Below, one piece after another: positions 36,964 to 43,979 of a DNA stretch of 64,000 nt. Origin of the DNA: Novosphingobium sp. SCN 66-18 (GTDB lineage: Bacteria; Pseudomonadota; Alphaproteobacteria; Sphingomonadales; Sphingomonadaceae). Made by a program: the position numbers and the translations under genes. The notes beneath the pieces were generated by a model, which was not told the DNA's origin, ran no database searches, and saw nothing but the letters and a program-made list of their open reading frames with translations. The stretch covers positions 1-64,000 of the forward strand of contig MEGD01000010.1 in assembly GCA_001725355.1 (NCBI GenBank), given 5' to 3'. Each line of letters begins with the position of its first letter. Positions within the stretch are counted from its first letter, which is position 1.

Positions 36964-37412
36964 TTCGTTTCGGCCACCACTTGTTTCGCCTGCGCGTCGG
37001 TCATGTTCTTCATCTCGCGCGGGACGTATTTCTCGTCATGCTTGGCCAGCAGGTTGTCGGCCACGAACGTGCCGCCTTCCATCCGCCCTTCGGCGACCAC
37101 GCCCGATCCCTCGACGAACAGGTCCGGCGTAATCCCGGTGAAGCGCACCGGCACCCGCGCCTTGCCGTCTCCGACGATGAAATCGATGGTCACGCCATCG
37201 GGCCGGGTCTTGATCGATCCCTTCTCCACCATGCCGCCAAGGCGCACGGCGCGGCCCTGTTCGGGCGGATGGGCAACCAGATCGCTCGGCACGTAGAAAT
37301 AAGCGGCCTGGTTGCGCAGCGCATAGGCGGCGAGCAGGCCCGCGCCCACCAGCGCGACCAGCGCGATGACCAGCAGGACCAGCCGCTGGTGCTTTGCCTT
37401 GATGCCGCTCAC
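36960..37412 (-). CDS. ccmE: cytochrome c maturation heme chaperone CcmE
   Basis: This 150-aa periplasmic OB-fold heme chaperone has an N-terminal anchor (LVLLVIALVALVGAGLLAAYAL). The covalent heme site is His in LLAKHDEKYVPREM, with the Tyr axial ligand in the same motif. It takes heme from CcmC/CcmD and passes it to CcmF. It overlaps ccmD and ccmF by 4 bases each. Confidence 0.96.
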   Translation of the reverse strand: MSGIKAKHQRLVLLVIALVALVGAGLLAAYALRNQAAYFYVPSDLVAHPPEQGRAVRLGGMVEKGSIKTRPDGVTIDFIVGDGKARVPVRFTGITPDLFVEGSGVVAEGRMEGGTFVADNLLAKHDEKYVPREMKNMTDAQAKQVVAETK

Positions 37413-37549
37413 CTGCCCCTCGCCCTGTCACGCCGGCGTTCGGCGCGGACCATCGCCCACAGCGTCCACCCCACCAGCAGCAGCGTGCCGATCACCCCGA
37501 TCGCCAGCGCCGCCGCCACGTAATCCCATTGGTCCAGTCTCTCGTGCAT
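37409..37549 (-). CDS. ccmD: heme exporter accessory protein CcmD
   Basis: This 46-aa single-pass protein has an N-terminal DQWDYVAAALAIGVIGTLLLVGWTLWAMV helix and a basic tail (RAERRRDRARGR). That layout is typical of CcmD, which stabilises the CcmC-CcmE heme complex. The ATG at 37549 lies 20 bases after the ccmC stop, and the stop overlaps the ccmE start. Confidence 0.9.
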   Translation of the reverse strand: MHERLDQWDYVAAALAIGVIGTLLLVGWTLWAMVRAERRRDRARGR

Positions 37550-37569
37550 CCTGTCCCTCCCGCGCCGCG

Positions 37570-38298
37570 TCAGCCCAGCGCCTTGCGGCGCAGGCGCGCC
37601 TCGGTCTGGATGTCTGCCAGCAGCGTCCGCATCCGCGCCAGCACAACGCCGCCGAAGATGCACGAAAAGCCGATCGCGGCAATCAGCAGCGGCCACAGGA
37701 ACGTGCCGTCGATCGCCGACTTGCCGATAGTGATCGACGGCGGCTGGTGCAGGCTGTTCCACCACACCACCGACCGGTTGATGATCGGAATGTTGATCGC
37801 GCCGACCAGTCCGAAGATCGCGGTCACGCGGCTCGCGCCCTCGCCCGCCTGCGCATCGCGCTGCGCCGCGCCGGCCAGCGCGATATAACCGAAATAGAGG
37901 AACAGCAGGACCAGGAAGCTCGTCAGCCGGCCGTCCCACACCCACCACGTGCCCCAGGTGGGACGCGCCCAGATCGATCCCGTGGCGAGGCAGATCGCCG
38001 TGAACGCCGCACCCGGCACCGCCGCCGCGCGCGCGCCGATGGCGGCGAGCGGATGGCGCCACACCAGCTCGACCAGGCTGGCCACGGCGATCGTGCTCCA
38101 GCCCGCCATGCCCAGCCAGGCCGAAGGCACGTGGATGAACAGGATGCGCACGGTATCGCCCATCAGCCGATCGGGCGGCACCACCAGCAGGCCCCAGGCC
38201 AGCGCGCCGAAGGCAAGCACCAGCCCCAGCCCCAGCAGCCAAGGCATCAACCAGCGCGCAAGGCGCAGAAAACGGGCGGGATTGGCAAAACCGTGCAT
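37570..38298 (-). CDS. ccmC: heme exporter membrane protein CcmC
   Basis: This 242-aa protein has six membrane helices, with the heme-binding tryptophan motif WGTWWVWDGRLTSFL and flanking His in FIHVPSAW and LHQPPSITI. It loads heme onto CcmE. The ATG at 38298 fits; 60 upstream residues in frame run through tRNA-His and are spurious. It is first gene of the ccm operon here. The ccmA and ccmB ABC subunits are not in this window. Confidence 0.95.
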   Translation of the reverse strand: MHGFANPARFLRLARWLMPWLLGLGLVLAFGALAWGLLVVPPDRLMGDTVRILFIHVPSAWLGMAGWSTIAVASLVELVWRHPLAAIGARAAAVPGAAFTAICLATGSIWARPTWGTWWVWDGRLTSFLVLLFLYFGYIALAGAAQRDAQAGEGASRVTAIFGLVGAINIPIINRSVVWWNSLHQPPSITIGKSAIDGTFLWPLLIAAIGFSCIFGGVVLARMRTLLADIQTEARLRRKALG

Positions 38299-38433
38299 GG
38301 ACGCGGGAAACACATATCCTCGTCCGGCGGCGCGCGCCGCCGGTTCGCGCCACGCTCTGCCACCTGCGCCGTTCCGGGGCAAGCGCTTAGCGATCCCCGA
38401 AAGGCTGGCATGCGCAGAGTTTCTGAGGAAAAA

Positions 38434-38511
38434 TGGGGCGATCGATGGGGTTCGAACCCACGACCTCCGGTACCACAAACCGGCGCTCTAACCAACTGAG
38501 CTACGATCGCC
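38434..38511 (-). tRNA. tRNA-His (GTG)
   Basis: The minus strand folds into a full cloverleaf: acceptor GCGATCG/CGATCGC, D-arm GCTCAGTTGGTTAGAGC, anticodon loop TTGTGGT (GTG) and T-arm GTGGG-TTCGAAC-CCCAT. The 3' CCA is encoded. The extra G at -1 (38511) faces C73 (38437), the classical bacterial tRNA-His identity pair. Confidence 0.96.
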
Positions 38512-38632
38512 ACAAGATCGACACGCCCATCGTAACACGATGCGGGGCGCGGGCGTGCCCCTTTGCAGAAAGGAGCAGCCTTGAAAAGCGAAAACTTGCG
38601 CGGCCACCACGCGCCTGCGCGATTCCGGCACC

Positions 38633-39628
38633 CTAGCGGCTTTCGCTATCCCCCCAGCTGCGGAACGCCACGCGCGCGGGCGTCACCCCGGTATCGATCA
38701 GCGCTTCCTCCTCCAGCCGCACCGAATCGATGGAAACCACCTGATCAAGCAGGAACCAGCGGCTGCGCACCTGCAGCTGATCGAGCGGAAGCGCGCCGGT
38801 TGCCCCGGCCGTGCCCCCCAGCCGCGCGGTCGCCTCCGCCGCGCTGGCATAGCCGGCGGGCGGCCGACCCAGCACAAGCGCACGGGCGCGTTCGGGCGGA
38901 ATCGTGGCGGGAGAAAGCATCGTCAGCAGACGGATCTGGTCCAGCCGCAGCGTGTTGACGTTGACGGGGGAGAGCTCCGCCGCCGGCAGCGCGCAGAGCC
39001 AGGGCCGCAAGCGCTGATAGGTCACCGGTGTCATCCCCCGCACCGCGCGCAGTTCGCTGACATCGCCGATCAGCCGGTTGGGCGGGCGATAGGGCACCGG
39101 CGCAGCGCGGTAGACATCGTCTTCCGCCCCGTTCGGCGCGGGCCGCTCGTCGCTGTCGATCCAGTCCGCCATCGCATCGCTCAGCGGGATCGCCTCGTTC
39201 GCGGGCACAGCCAGCCCGGCCATCAGCGCGCGCAACTGCGCCAGCGCCACGGGCCGCAGCGTGAACGTGCCGTCCACGCCCTGCTGGACCAGCGAATTGA
39301 CGTTGAAGCAATTGCCCGCATCATCGATCCGCACGCGCACCGCGCCGCGCGGCAAAGGCAGCGGGAACTCTCGGCCAAGCAGCCCTATGCGGTCGACCGT
39401 GCGACGATCGTCCGCATCGACCAGCGCCTTGAGCCGAGCCATCGCCAGCGTTTCCGCGCTGGTGGCGGAGAGGCGCGCCTGGGTCATCGCCTGCCCGTTG
39501 CCCGCCAGCCGCGTGGCCAGGTTGAGCCGATCGAGCATGACCGCCGCGATCACCGCCATGACCGCCACCAGCAGCAGCACCGACAACAGCGCCGCGCCGC
39601 GTTCATGGGGAGGATGATCCCGCCTCAC
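38633..39628 (-). CDS. gspK: type II secretion minor pseudopilin GspK
   Basis: This 331-aa protein has the GspK prepilin leader ERGAALLSVLLLVAVMAVIAAVM, with Ala-rich N-methylation start after Gly, and a long periplasmic domain. The domain contains NVNSLVQQG, SDAMADWIDSDERP and VNVNTLRLDQIRLL, all typical of the GspK helix-hairpin-helix region. It caps the pseudopilus with GspI and GspJ. The start is GTG 39628, overlapping the gspJ stop (GTGA). Confidence 0.92.
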   Translation of the reverse strand: MRRDHPPHERGAALLSVLLLVAVMAVIAAVMLDRLNLATRLAGNGQAMTQARLSATSAETLAMARLKALVDADDRRTVDRIGLLGREFPLPLPRGAVRVRIDDAGNCFNVNSLVQQGVDGTFTLRPVALAQLRALMAGLAVPANEAIPLSDAMADWIDSDERPAPNGAEDDVYRAAPVPYRPPNRLIGDVSELRAVRGMTPVTYQRLRPWLCALPAAELSPVNVNTLRLDQIRLLTMLSPATIPPERARALVLGRPPAGYASAAEATARLGGTAGATGALPLDQLQVRSRWFLLDQVVSIDSVRLEEEALIDTGVTPARVAFRSWGDSESR

Positions 39629-40236
39629 TGATAATTGACCCCGACCAGCGAAACGACGCGCAGCGGCTCGCCGCCCGGCTGCGGCAGCAGCAGTTCGATC
39701 GCCACGGGCAATTCGCCCATGCGCTGCGGTTCCCACCGGCCATGCCATTGCCCGTCGCGCCCACGGAAGCGCAGGGCCGGAGGCCCTCCTAACGCCAGCA
39801 GGGCCGCCCCCGGCTCGGGCGCGGCGCCATCCGGAAACGGATAGCCGGCGCGCACCAGCGCTTTGCCGTCCCAGCGGTATTCCACCTTCTGCAGGCTTGG
39901 CCGCGCCGCCCCGTCGACGTTGGACCATCCGCTGCGGGTGAAGCGCAGCACCATGCCCCCGGCTCCGCCCGCCTCCAGCGCCGCATGGACCGCGCCGCTT
40001 TCGTCGCGCGCCAGACGCGGCGTGATCTGCGCCAGATCGGCCGTCCAGACCGACAGGAAGCGTCGGCTCGCGGCGATCCGATCGGTCCCGGCGCGGCTCG
40101 CCAGTTCGGCATCCACGCTGAAGCGCAGCAGGGCCAGCGCCCCTCCCGCGATGATCGCGAAGACCAGCAGCGCCACCAGCATTTCCACCAGCGTGAAGCC
40201 GTTCGCGCGTTTGCGATGATCGCAGACTGACGTCAT
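39625..40236 (-). CDS. gspJ: type II secretion minor pseudopilin GspJ
   Basis: This 203-aa protein has the type IV prepilin signal RANG/FTLVEMLVALLVFAIIAGG, with Glu5 present. A beta-rich C-terminal domain ends in RVVSLVGVNYQ. It overlaps gspI (ATGA, 40233-40236) and gspK. The order H-I-J-K is that of the T2SS operon. Confidence 0.93.
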   Translation of the reverse strand: MTSVCDHRKRANGFTLVEMLVALLVFAIIAGGALALLRFSVDAELASRAGTDRIAASRRFLSVWTADLAQITPRLARDESGAVHAALEAGGAGGMVLRFTRSGWSNVDGAARPSLQKVEYRWDGKALVRAGYPFPDGAAPEPGAALLALGGPPALRFRGRDGQWHGRWEPQRMGELPVAIELLLPQPGGEPLRVVSLVGVNYQ

Positions 40237-40619
40237 GACGCCGGCAATCGGGCGAAGTCGAGCGTGATCGCCTGGCTGGCGCGGCCTGGCGTTATCTCGC
40301 GCACGGCCAGCGTGATCGACAGTACGCCGAAGTCCGCCCGCGGCGCGACATGGCGCGTCCACGCGAACTGGCGGCCGGCGTTGCGGATCGTGCCGCTGGC
40401 ATCGCCGATTGCGGGGGGCGCGGGGTCGGTCAGGATTTCGGCCGCCATGTTCTGCGCCACGATCTCGCGCAGCAGGCGCTGATCCAGATCGGCCGTGCGC
40501 GCGATGCTGGCGCCTTCCATTTTCAGCAGGGCCAGCGCCGCCAGCGCGAACACCGCCAGCGCGATCATCAGTTCGAGCAGGGTGAAGCCCGCCTCCGCAT
40601 CCGCCCCCTCACGCCGCAT
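40233..40619 (-). CDS. gspI: type II secretion minor pseudopilin GspI
   Basis: This 128-aa protein has the prepilin signal EAG/FTLLELMIALAVFALAALAL and a C-terminal region (LRREIVAQNMAAEIL-type LLREIVAQNMAAEIL, then TRHVAPRADFGVLSI) typical of GspI. The ATG at 40619 lies 10 bases inside the gspH end. Confidence 0.92.
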   Translation of the reverse strand: MRREGADAEAGFTLLELMIALAVFALAALALLKMEGASIARTADLDQRLLREIVAQNMAAEILTDPAPPAIGDASGTIRNAGRQFAWTRHVAPRADFGVLSITLAVREITPGRASQAITLDFARLPAS

Positions 40620-41091
40620 CGAGCGTGACCTTTCCATCGCGCGCGATGCGCAGGACCAGATGGCGGTCCCCGCGCTCCAGCCGGACCGCGCCATCGCCGC
40701 TGGCGAGCCCCAGCGTGTCGAACACGATGCGCCCACGCCCGCCCGGCTGGGCGACTACAGCCTGCGTGCCCTGCTTCCACGCCGCCAGATCGAACCCCTT
40801 GCCGGGAAGTGCCTGCCACGCGCCATCGACGCGGCGCTGGAAATAGTAACCCGCCGGCCCCACCACCAGAGCCACCGGCGCGCCGCCGACGATCGCTTCG
40901 TCGCGCGCCGCGATGGTGCGCGCGGCGAAGCGTTCCGCCTCGTTGCGCAGGGTGTGTTCGTCACCGGGCAGGGACAGGACCACCACCGCCGCCAGCAGGC
41001 CGATCACGAACAGCACCACCAGCATCTCGACCAACGAGAAGCCGTTGGACCGCGCGGACGGTTGTGCGGGAAGAGACGACGATGTGGCCAC
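40609..41091 (-). CDS. gspH: type II secretion minor pseudopilin GspH
   Basis: This 160-aa protein has the prepilin signal SNG/FSLVEMLVVLFVIGLLAAVVV with Glu5 and a beta domain (EAERFAARTIAARDEAIVGG, PGGRGRIVFDTLGLASG). The GTG at 41091 is chosen over TTG 41154 because homology begins there. It is first of gspHIJK. The major pseudopilin gspG and the GspC-F, L and M genes are not in this window, so the T2SS genes are split or continue elsewhere. Confidence 0.9.
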   Translation of the reverse strand: MATSSSLPAQPSARSNGFSLVEMLVVLFVIGLLAAVVVLSLPGDEHTLRNEAERFAARTIAARDEAIVGGAPVALVVGPAGYYFQRRVDGAWQALPGKGFDLAAWKQGTQAVVAQPGGRGRIVFDTLGLASGDGAVRLERGDRHLVLRIARDGKVTLDAA

Positions 41092-41192
41092 GCGATTCCG
41101 ATAGCAGGCCGGACGCCTGCATCCTATGGCTACCGGCACATCGCGCGCGGGCAATGTTGGCGTTCGGTGCCGGACGCGCTAGCCATGCAGTC

Positions 41193-41828
41193 ATGGACGC
41201 TCCCTCCAACGAAGCCTCGCTCGAGCGGCTGCTCGCTACGCCGGGCCTCGTGCGCGTCCCCACCCCGCGCGCCGACATGGTGATCCTGCGCGATTTCCTG
41301 ACGCCTGCGGAATGCGCGGCGCTGATCGCCCGGATCGAGGCGGACCGCCGGCCCTCGACGATCGCCGATCCCAACGGCGATCACTATTTCCGCACCAGCG
41401 AGACCTGCGACCTGCCGATGGCCGCTCCCGACGTGGTAGCGCTCGACGAACGCTTTTCCGCGCTCTGCGGCATCGACCGGCCGTTCGGCGAACCGATCCA
41501 GGGCCAGCGCTATGCCCCGGGGCAGGAATTCAAGGCGCACACCGACTATTTCGACGAACAGGGCGCCGATTTCGCCCGCTATTGCGCCGTTTCCGGGCAG
41601 CGCACCTGGACCTTCATGGTCTATCTTAACGCGGTGGAAGCAGGCGGCGCCACGCGCTTCAAGGTTCTCGACAAGCTGATTCATCCCGAACCGGGCAAGC
41701 TGGTGGGCTGGAACAACCGCCGGCGCGATGGCAGCGTCAACCCGGCGACGATCCATCACGCCATGAAAGTGCGCAAGGGGCTGAAATACGTGGTGACAAA
41801 ATGGTATCGCGAACGCCCCTGGCAATAA
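41193..41828 (+). CDS. 2-oxoglutarate/Fe(II)-dependent oxygenase (prolyl 4-hydroxylase-like)
   Basis: This 211-aa cytoplasmic dioxygenase has the iron facial triad HTD in EFKAHTDYFDE and a distal His in NPATIHHAMKVRKG. The Lys or Arg following (VRKGLKYVVTKW) should bind 2-oxoglutarate. The pattern ILRDFLTPAECAALI and WTFMVYLNAVEAGGATRF is that of bacterial prolyl 4-hydroxylase alpha-subunit homologues. Its protein or small-molecule substrate is unknown. The ATG at 41193 is in frame; the much longer frame from 40809 runs antisense over gspH. It is divergent from gspH and convergent with the MarR gene (12-base gap). Confidence 0.87.
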   Translation: MDAPSNEASLERLLATPGLVRVPTPRADMVILRDFLTPAECAALIARIEADRRPSTIADPNGDHYFRTSETCDLPMAAPDVVALDERFSALCGIDRPFGEPIQGQRYAPGQEFKAHTDYFDEQGADFARYCAVSGQRTWTFMVYLNAVEAGGATRFKVLDKLIHPEPGKLVGWNNRRRDGSVNPATIHHAMKVRKGLKYVVTKWYRERPWQ

Positions 41829-41840
41829 GCTGGCCCGCGC

Positions 41841-42281
41841 TCAGCCTTCGGGTTCGGCACCTGTGCCGCGAATCGTCGGCAGGCATCGCAACAGCGTTTC
41901 CACTTCGCCCGCGGCAAGCTGGGTAACGAAACGGGCTTCATGCGCCGCGATGCGCTGGTTGGCTTCGTCCGCCATTTTGCGCCCCTGATCGGTCAGGGTG
42001 AGCGCGTGCGAGCGGCCGTCCGCCCGGGTACGCGCAACAAAGCCCCGGTCCATCAGGCGCGCGATGATCGGCACCATGTTGGCGCGCTTGATGGCCAGCG
42101 CCTGCCCCACCTCGGTCTGCGAGCAATCGGGATTTTCGCCGATCACCAGCAGCGTGGTCACTTCCGCAGGCCGCAGGTCAAGGTCCGCCAACTCGCGCGC
42201 GAGGTCGGCCATCATCACCGCGGAAGCGCGGCGCAACTGATAACCCAGGCGGCTTTCCAGCGCGTTGGTCAGGGTGGTCAT
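41841..42281 (-). CDS. MarR-family transcriptional regulator
   Basis: This 146-aa winged-helix dimer has helix-turn-helix residues ~50-75 (CSQTEVGQALAIKRANMVPIIARL) and the wing DGRSHALTLTDQGRK, both standard for MarR. The flanking helices form the dimer interface. No cysteine-based sensor is evident beyond CSQ and the single Cys in LLRCLP. A perfect inverted repeat 18-32 bases upstream of the start (42299-42313) suggests autorepression. No adjacent co-directional target gene is seen. Confidence 0.9.
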   Translation of the reverse strand: MTTLTNALESRLGYQLRRASAVMMADLARELADLDLRPAEVTTLLVIGENPDCSQTEVGQALAIKRANMVPIIARLMDRGFVARTRADGRSHALTLTDQGRKMADEANQRIAAHEARFVTQLAAGEVETLLRCLPTIRGTGAEPEG

Positions 42282-42298
42282 GGCGATACTCTAGAACG

Positions 42299-42313
42299 GC
42301 TATCGCAGATAGC
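42299..42313. promoter_or_regulatory. putative MarR operator, GCTATC-GCA-GATAGC
   Basis: A perfect 6+6 inverted repeat with a 3-base spacer lies 18 bases upstream of the regulator start codon. Size and place fit a MarR dimer site that blocks its own promoter. It is the only such palindrome seen in the window. Confidence 0.6.
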
Positions 42314-42365
42314 AATGCCACGCACCGATACGGACGGATCGCTGCGAAACGCTTTAACGAAAGGG

Positions 42366-42395
42366 CGAAAACGAAAAGGGCGGCCGAAGCCGCCC
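42366..42395 (-). terminator. rpmE: rho-independent terminator of rpmE
   Basis: On the minus strand GGGCGGC-TTCG-GCCGCCC is followed by TTTTCGTTTTC, starting 26 bases after the rpmE stop. The stable UUCG tetraloop is present. Confidence 0.92.
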
Positions 42396-42420
42396 TGCCC
42401 GTCTGGCTTTTCGCGCGCGA

Positions 42421-42645
42421 TCAACGCTTGAGCGAAAGACCGCCGAACCGCTTGTTGAACTGCGCAACGCGGCCGCCCTGATCCATCTGACGCGTGCCAC
42501 CGGTCCAGGCCGGGTGCGAGGTGGGATCGATGTCGAGCGCCAGCGTGTCGCCTTCCTTGCCCCAGGTGGAGCGGGTTTCGAACACGGTGCCGTCGGTCAT
42601 CTGCACCTTGATCATGTGGTAGTCGGGGTGGATATTGGCCTTCAT
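42421..42645 (-). CDS. rpmE: 50S ribosomal protein L31
   Basis: This 74-aa L31 starts [20 protein letters not shown] and has [25 protein letters not shown]. It lacks the zinc CxxC cysteines, so it is the non-zinc (C-minus) form. It is monocistronic with its own terminator, 128 bases downstream of fabZ. Confidence 0.97.
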   Translation of the reverse strand: MKANIHPDYHMIKVQMTDGTVFETRSTWGKEGDTLALDIDPTSHPAWTGGTRQMDQGGRVAQFNKRFGGLSLKR

Positions 42646-42773
42646 CGGTCTTGCTCCGCTTGGCGACCGGTTCCGACCGGTCTTCGGGAAACTGGAAAGC
42701 GGCGCCCCTAATGGATGCCGCGCGATTTGTCGAGTCCCTGGTCGGACGCCCCCGGCATCCGCCGGAAGCGGGA

Positions 42774-43250
42774 TCAGCTATCCGCGATCATCGCGGTAAA
42801 GCTGACCTCGCAGGTCACCTTGCCATCGACCATGGCCTTGCCCGCGAACTTGCAGACGCGTGCGCGCTTCTGCGTGAATTCCACGTGCAGGTGCAACAGG
42901 CAGCCAGGTTCGACGGGATTGCGGAACTTGGCGCCCTCGATCGCCATGAAATAGACGAGCTTGCCGGTACCCGCTAGCCCAAGCGTTTCCACCGCGAGCA
43001 CGCCGGCGGCCTGCGCCAGCGCCTCGATCTGGAGAACGCCGGGCATGATCGGCCGGCCGGGGAAGTGCCCCTGGAAGAACTGCTCGTTCATCGAGACAGC
43101 CTTGACCGCGTGGATCGATTCATCGGGCACAAGGCCCAGAACGCGATCGACCAGCAACAGGGGATAGCGGTGCGGAAGCGCCGCCATCACCTTGGTCACG
43201 TCATAGTCGAACGGTGCGGCGGCCGCGCCGTCCGTCTGATCTTCCGCCAT
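42774..43250 (-). CDS. fabZ: 3-hydroxyacyl-ACP dehydratase FabZ
   Basis: This 158-aa hot-dog dehydratase of fatty-acid elongation has the active-site His in [23 protein letters not shown], with Glu in the same helix. It starts with a short acidic lead ([18 protein letters not shown]) and continues [15 protein letters not shown]. It follows skp by 36 bases. In most Proteobacteria lpxD stands before it and lpxA/lpxB after it, and both are missing here. Confidence 0.97.
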   Translation of the reverse strand: MAEDQTDGAAAAPFDYDVTKVMAALPHRYPLLLVDRVLGLVPDESIHAVKAVSMNEQFFQGHFPGRPIMPGVLQIEALAQAAGVLAVETLGLAGTGKLVYFMAIEGAKFRNPVEPGCLLHLHVEFTQKRARVCKFAGKAMVDGKVTCEVSFTAMIADS

Positions 43251-43286
43251 GGTGCCCCCGTTTGACGCTGTTCGACGCGGACGGCC

Positions 43287-43979
43287 TTAGCGGCCGACCG
43301 GCGCCTTCTTGTTGTCGGGCTGGGCGGCAGCGGCCTGCGCCGCCTGCTGCTGGGCCTGCTGTTCACGCTGCGCGCGCGGCAGCCAGCCGGCCGGCGGCAC
43401 GAGCTGCGCCGAAGGAATCAGCGCGTTGAGTTCGGTCAGGATGTCCTGGTTCAGGTTGTACGCCTGATCCGCCTTGATCACCGACTGCGAATCGAGAACC
43501 AGCGAGATCTTGCGCTTGGTCATCGCGCTCTGCGTGGCGTCGTCCAGCTTGTCGCCGATCTGTTCGAGAACGTACTGTTCCGAAAGCTGCAGCGGCTCCA
43601 GGATCTGCTGGATTTCGCGCTGGCCAGCCTGTTCGATCTGCTGGATCTGCGCGTACTGCTGGCGCAGCGCGGCCTGATCGGGCTTGGGCGCCTTCGAATC
43701 CGCTTCCAGCTTGGCGTACAGCGGCTGAAGCTGTGCGGTGATCTGGTTCTTGCGGGTGTTGGCCTGGTCGATCTGCGCCTTGTAGGTCACCGGGCGCTGC
43801 TGCTGCGCGGTCTGGTAGGCAGAGGACGAAGCGACGATCGCCGGGGGGTTGGCCACCGCGATGCCGGCGGCGACAACGCCACCGGTAGCGGCCGGAGCGG
43901 CTGGCGCGGCGGCCATGGCCTGCGGAGCAACCGAAACGAGAAGGCCCGCGACAAGGGCCGATGCAATGCGCGTGATCAT
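43287..43979 (-). CDS. skp: OmpH/Skp-family periplasmic chaperone
   Basis: This 230-aa protein has a signal peptide (ALVAGLLVSVAPQAMA) and an alpha-helical, Gln/Lys-rich body (QIDQANTRKNQITAQLQPLYAKL, QQYAQIQQIEQAGQREIQQILEP). A Gln/Ala-rich tail (QREQQAQQQAAQAAAAQ) closes it. This is the Skp coiled-coil tentacle layout, longer than E. coli Skp (161 aa). It carries outer-membrane proteins to BamA, with which it shares a one-base stop/start overlap (43979). Confidence 0.88.
   Translation of the reverse strand: MITRIASALVAGLLVSVAPQAMAAAPAAPAATGGVVAAGIAVANPPAIVASSSAYQTAQQQRPVTYKAQIDQANTRKNQITAQLQPLYAKLEADSKAPKPDQAALRQQYAQIQQIEQAGQREIQQILEPLQLSEQYVLEQIGDKLDDATQSAMTKRKISLVLDSQSVIKADQAYNLNQDILTELNALIPSAQLVPPAGWLPRAQREQQAQQQAAQAAAAQPDNKKAPVGR

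Noticed and set aside
40809-41192. A longer N-terminus (127 residues) for the 2OG-Fe(II) oxygenase
   Set aside because: It runs antisense over gspH and is Arg/Pro-rich without conservation; ATG 41193 gives the family length.
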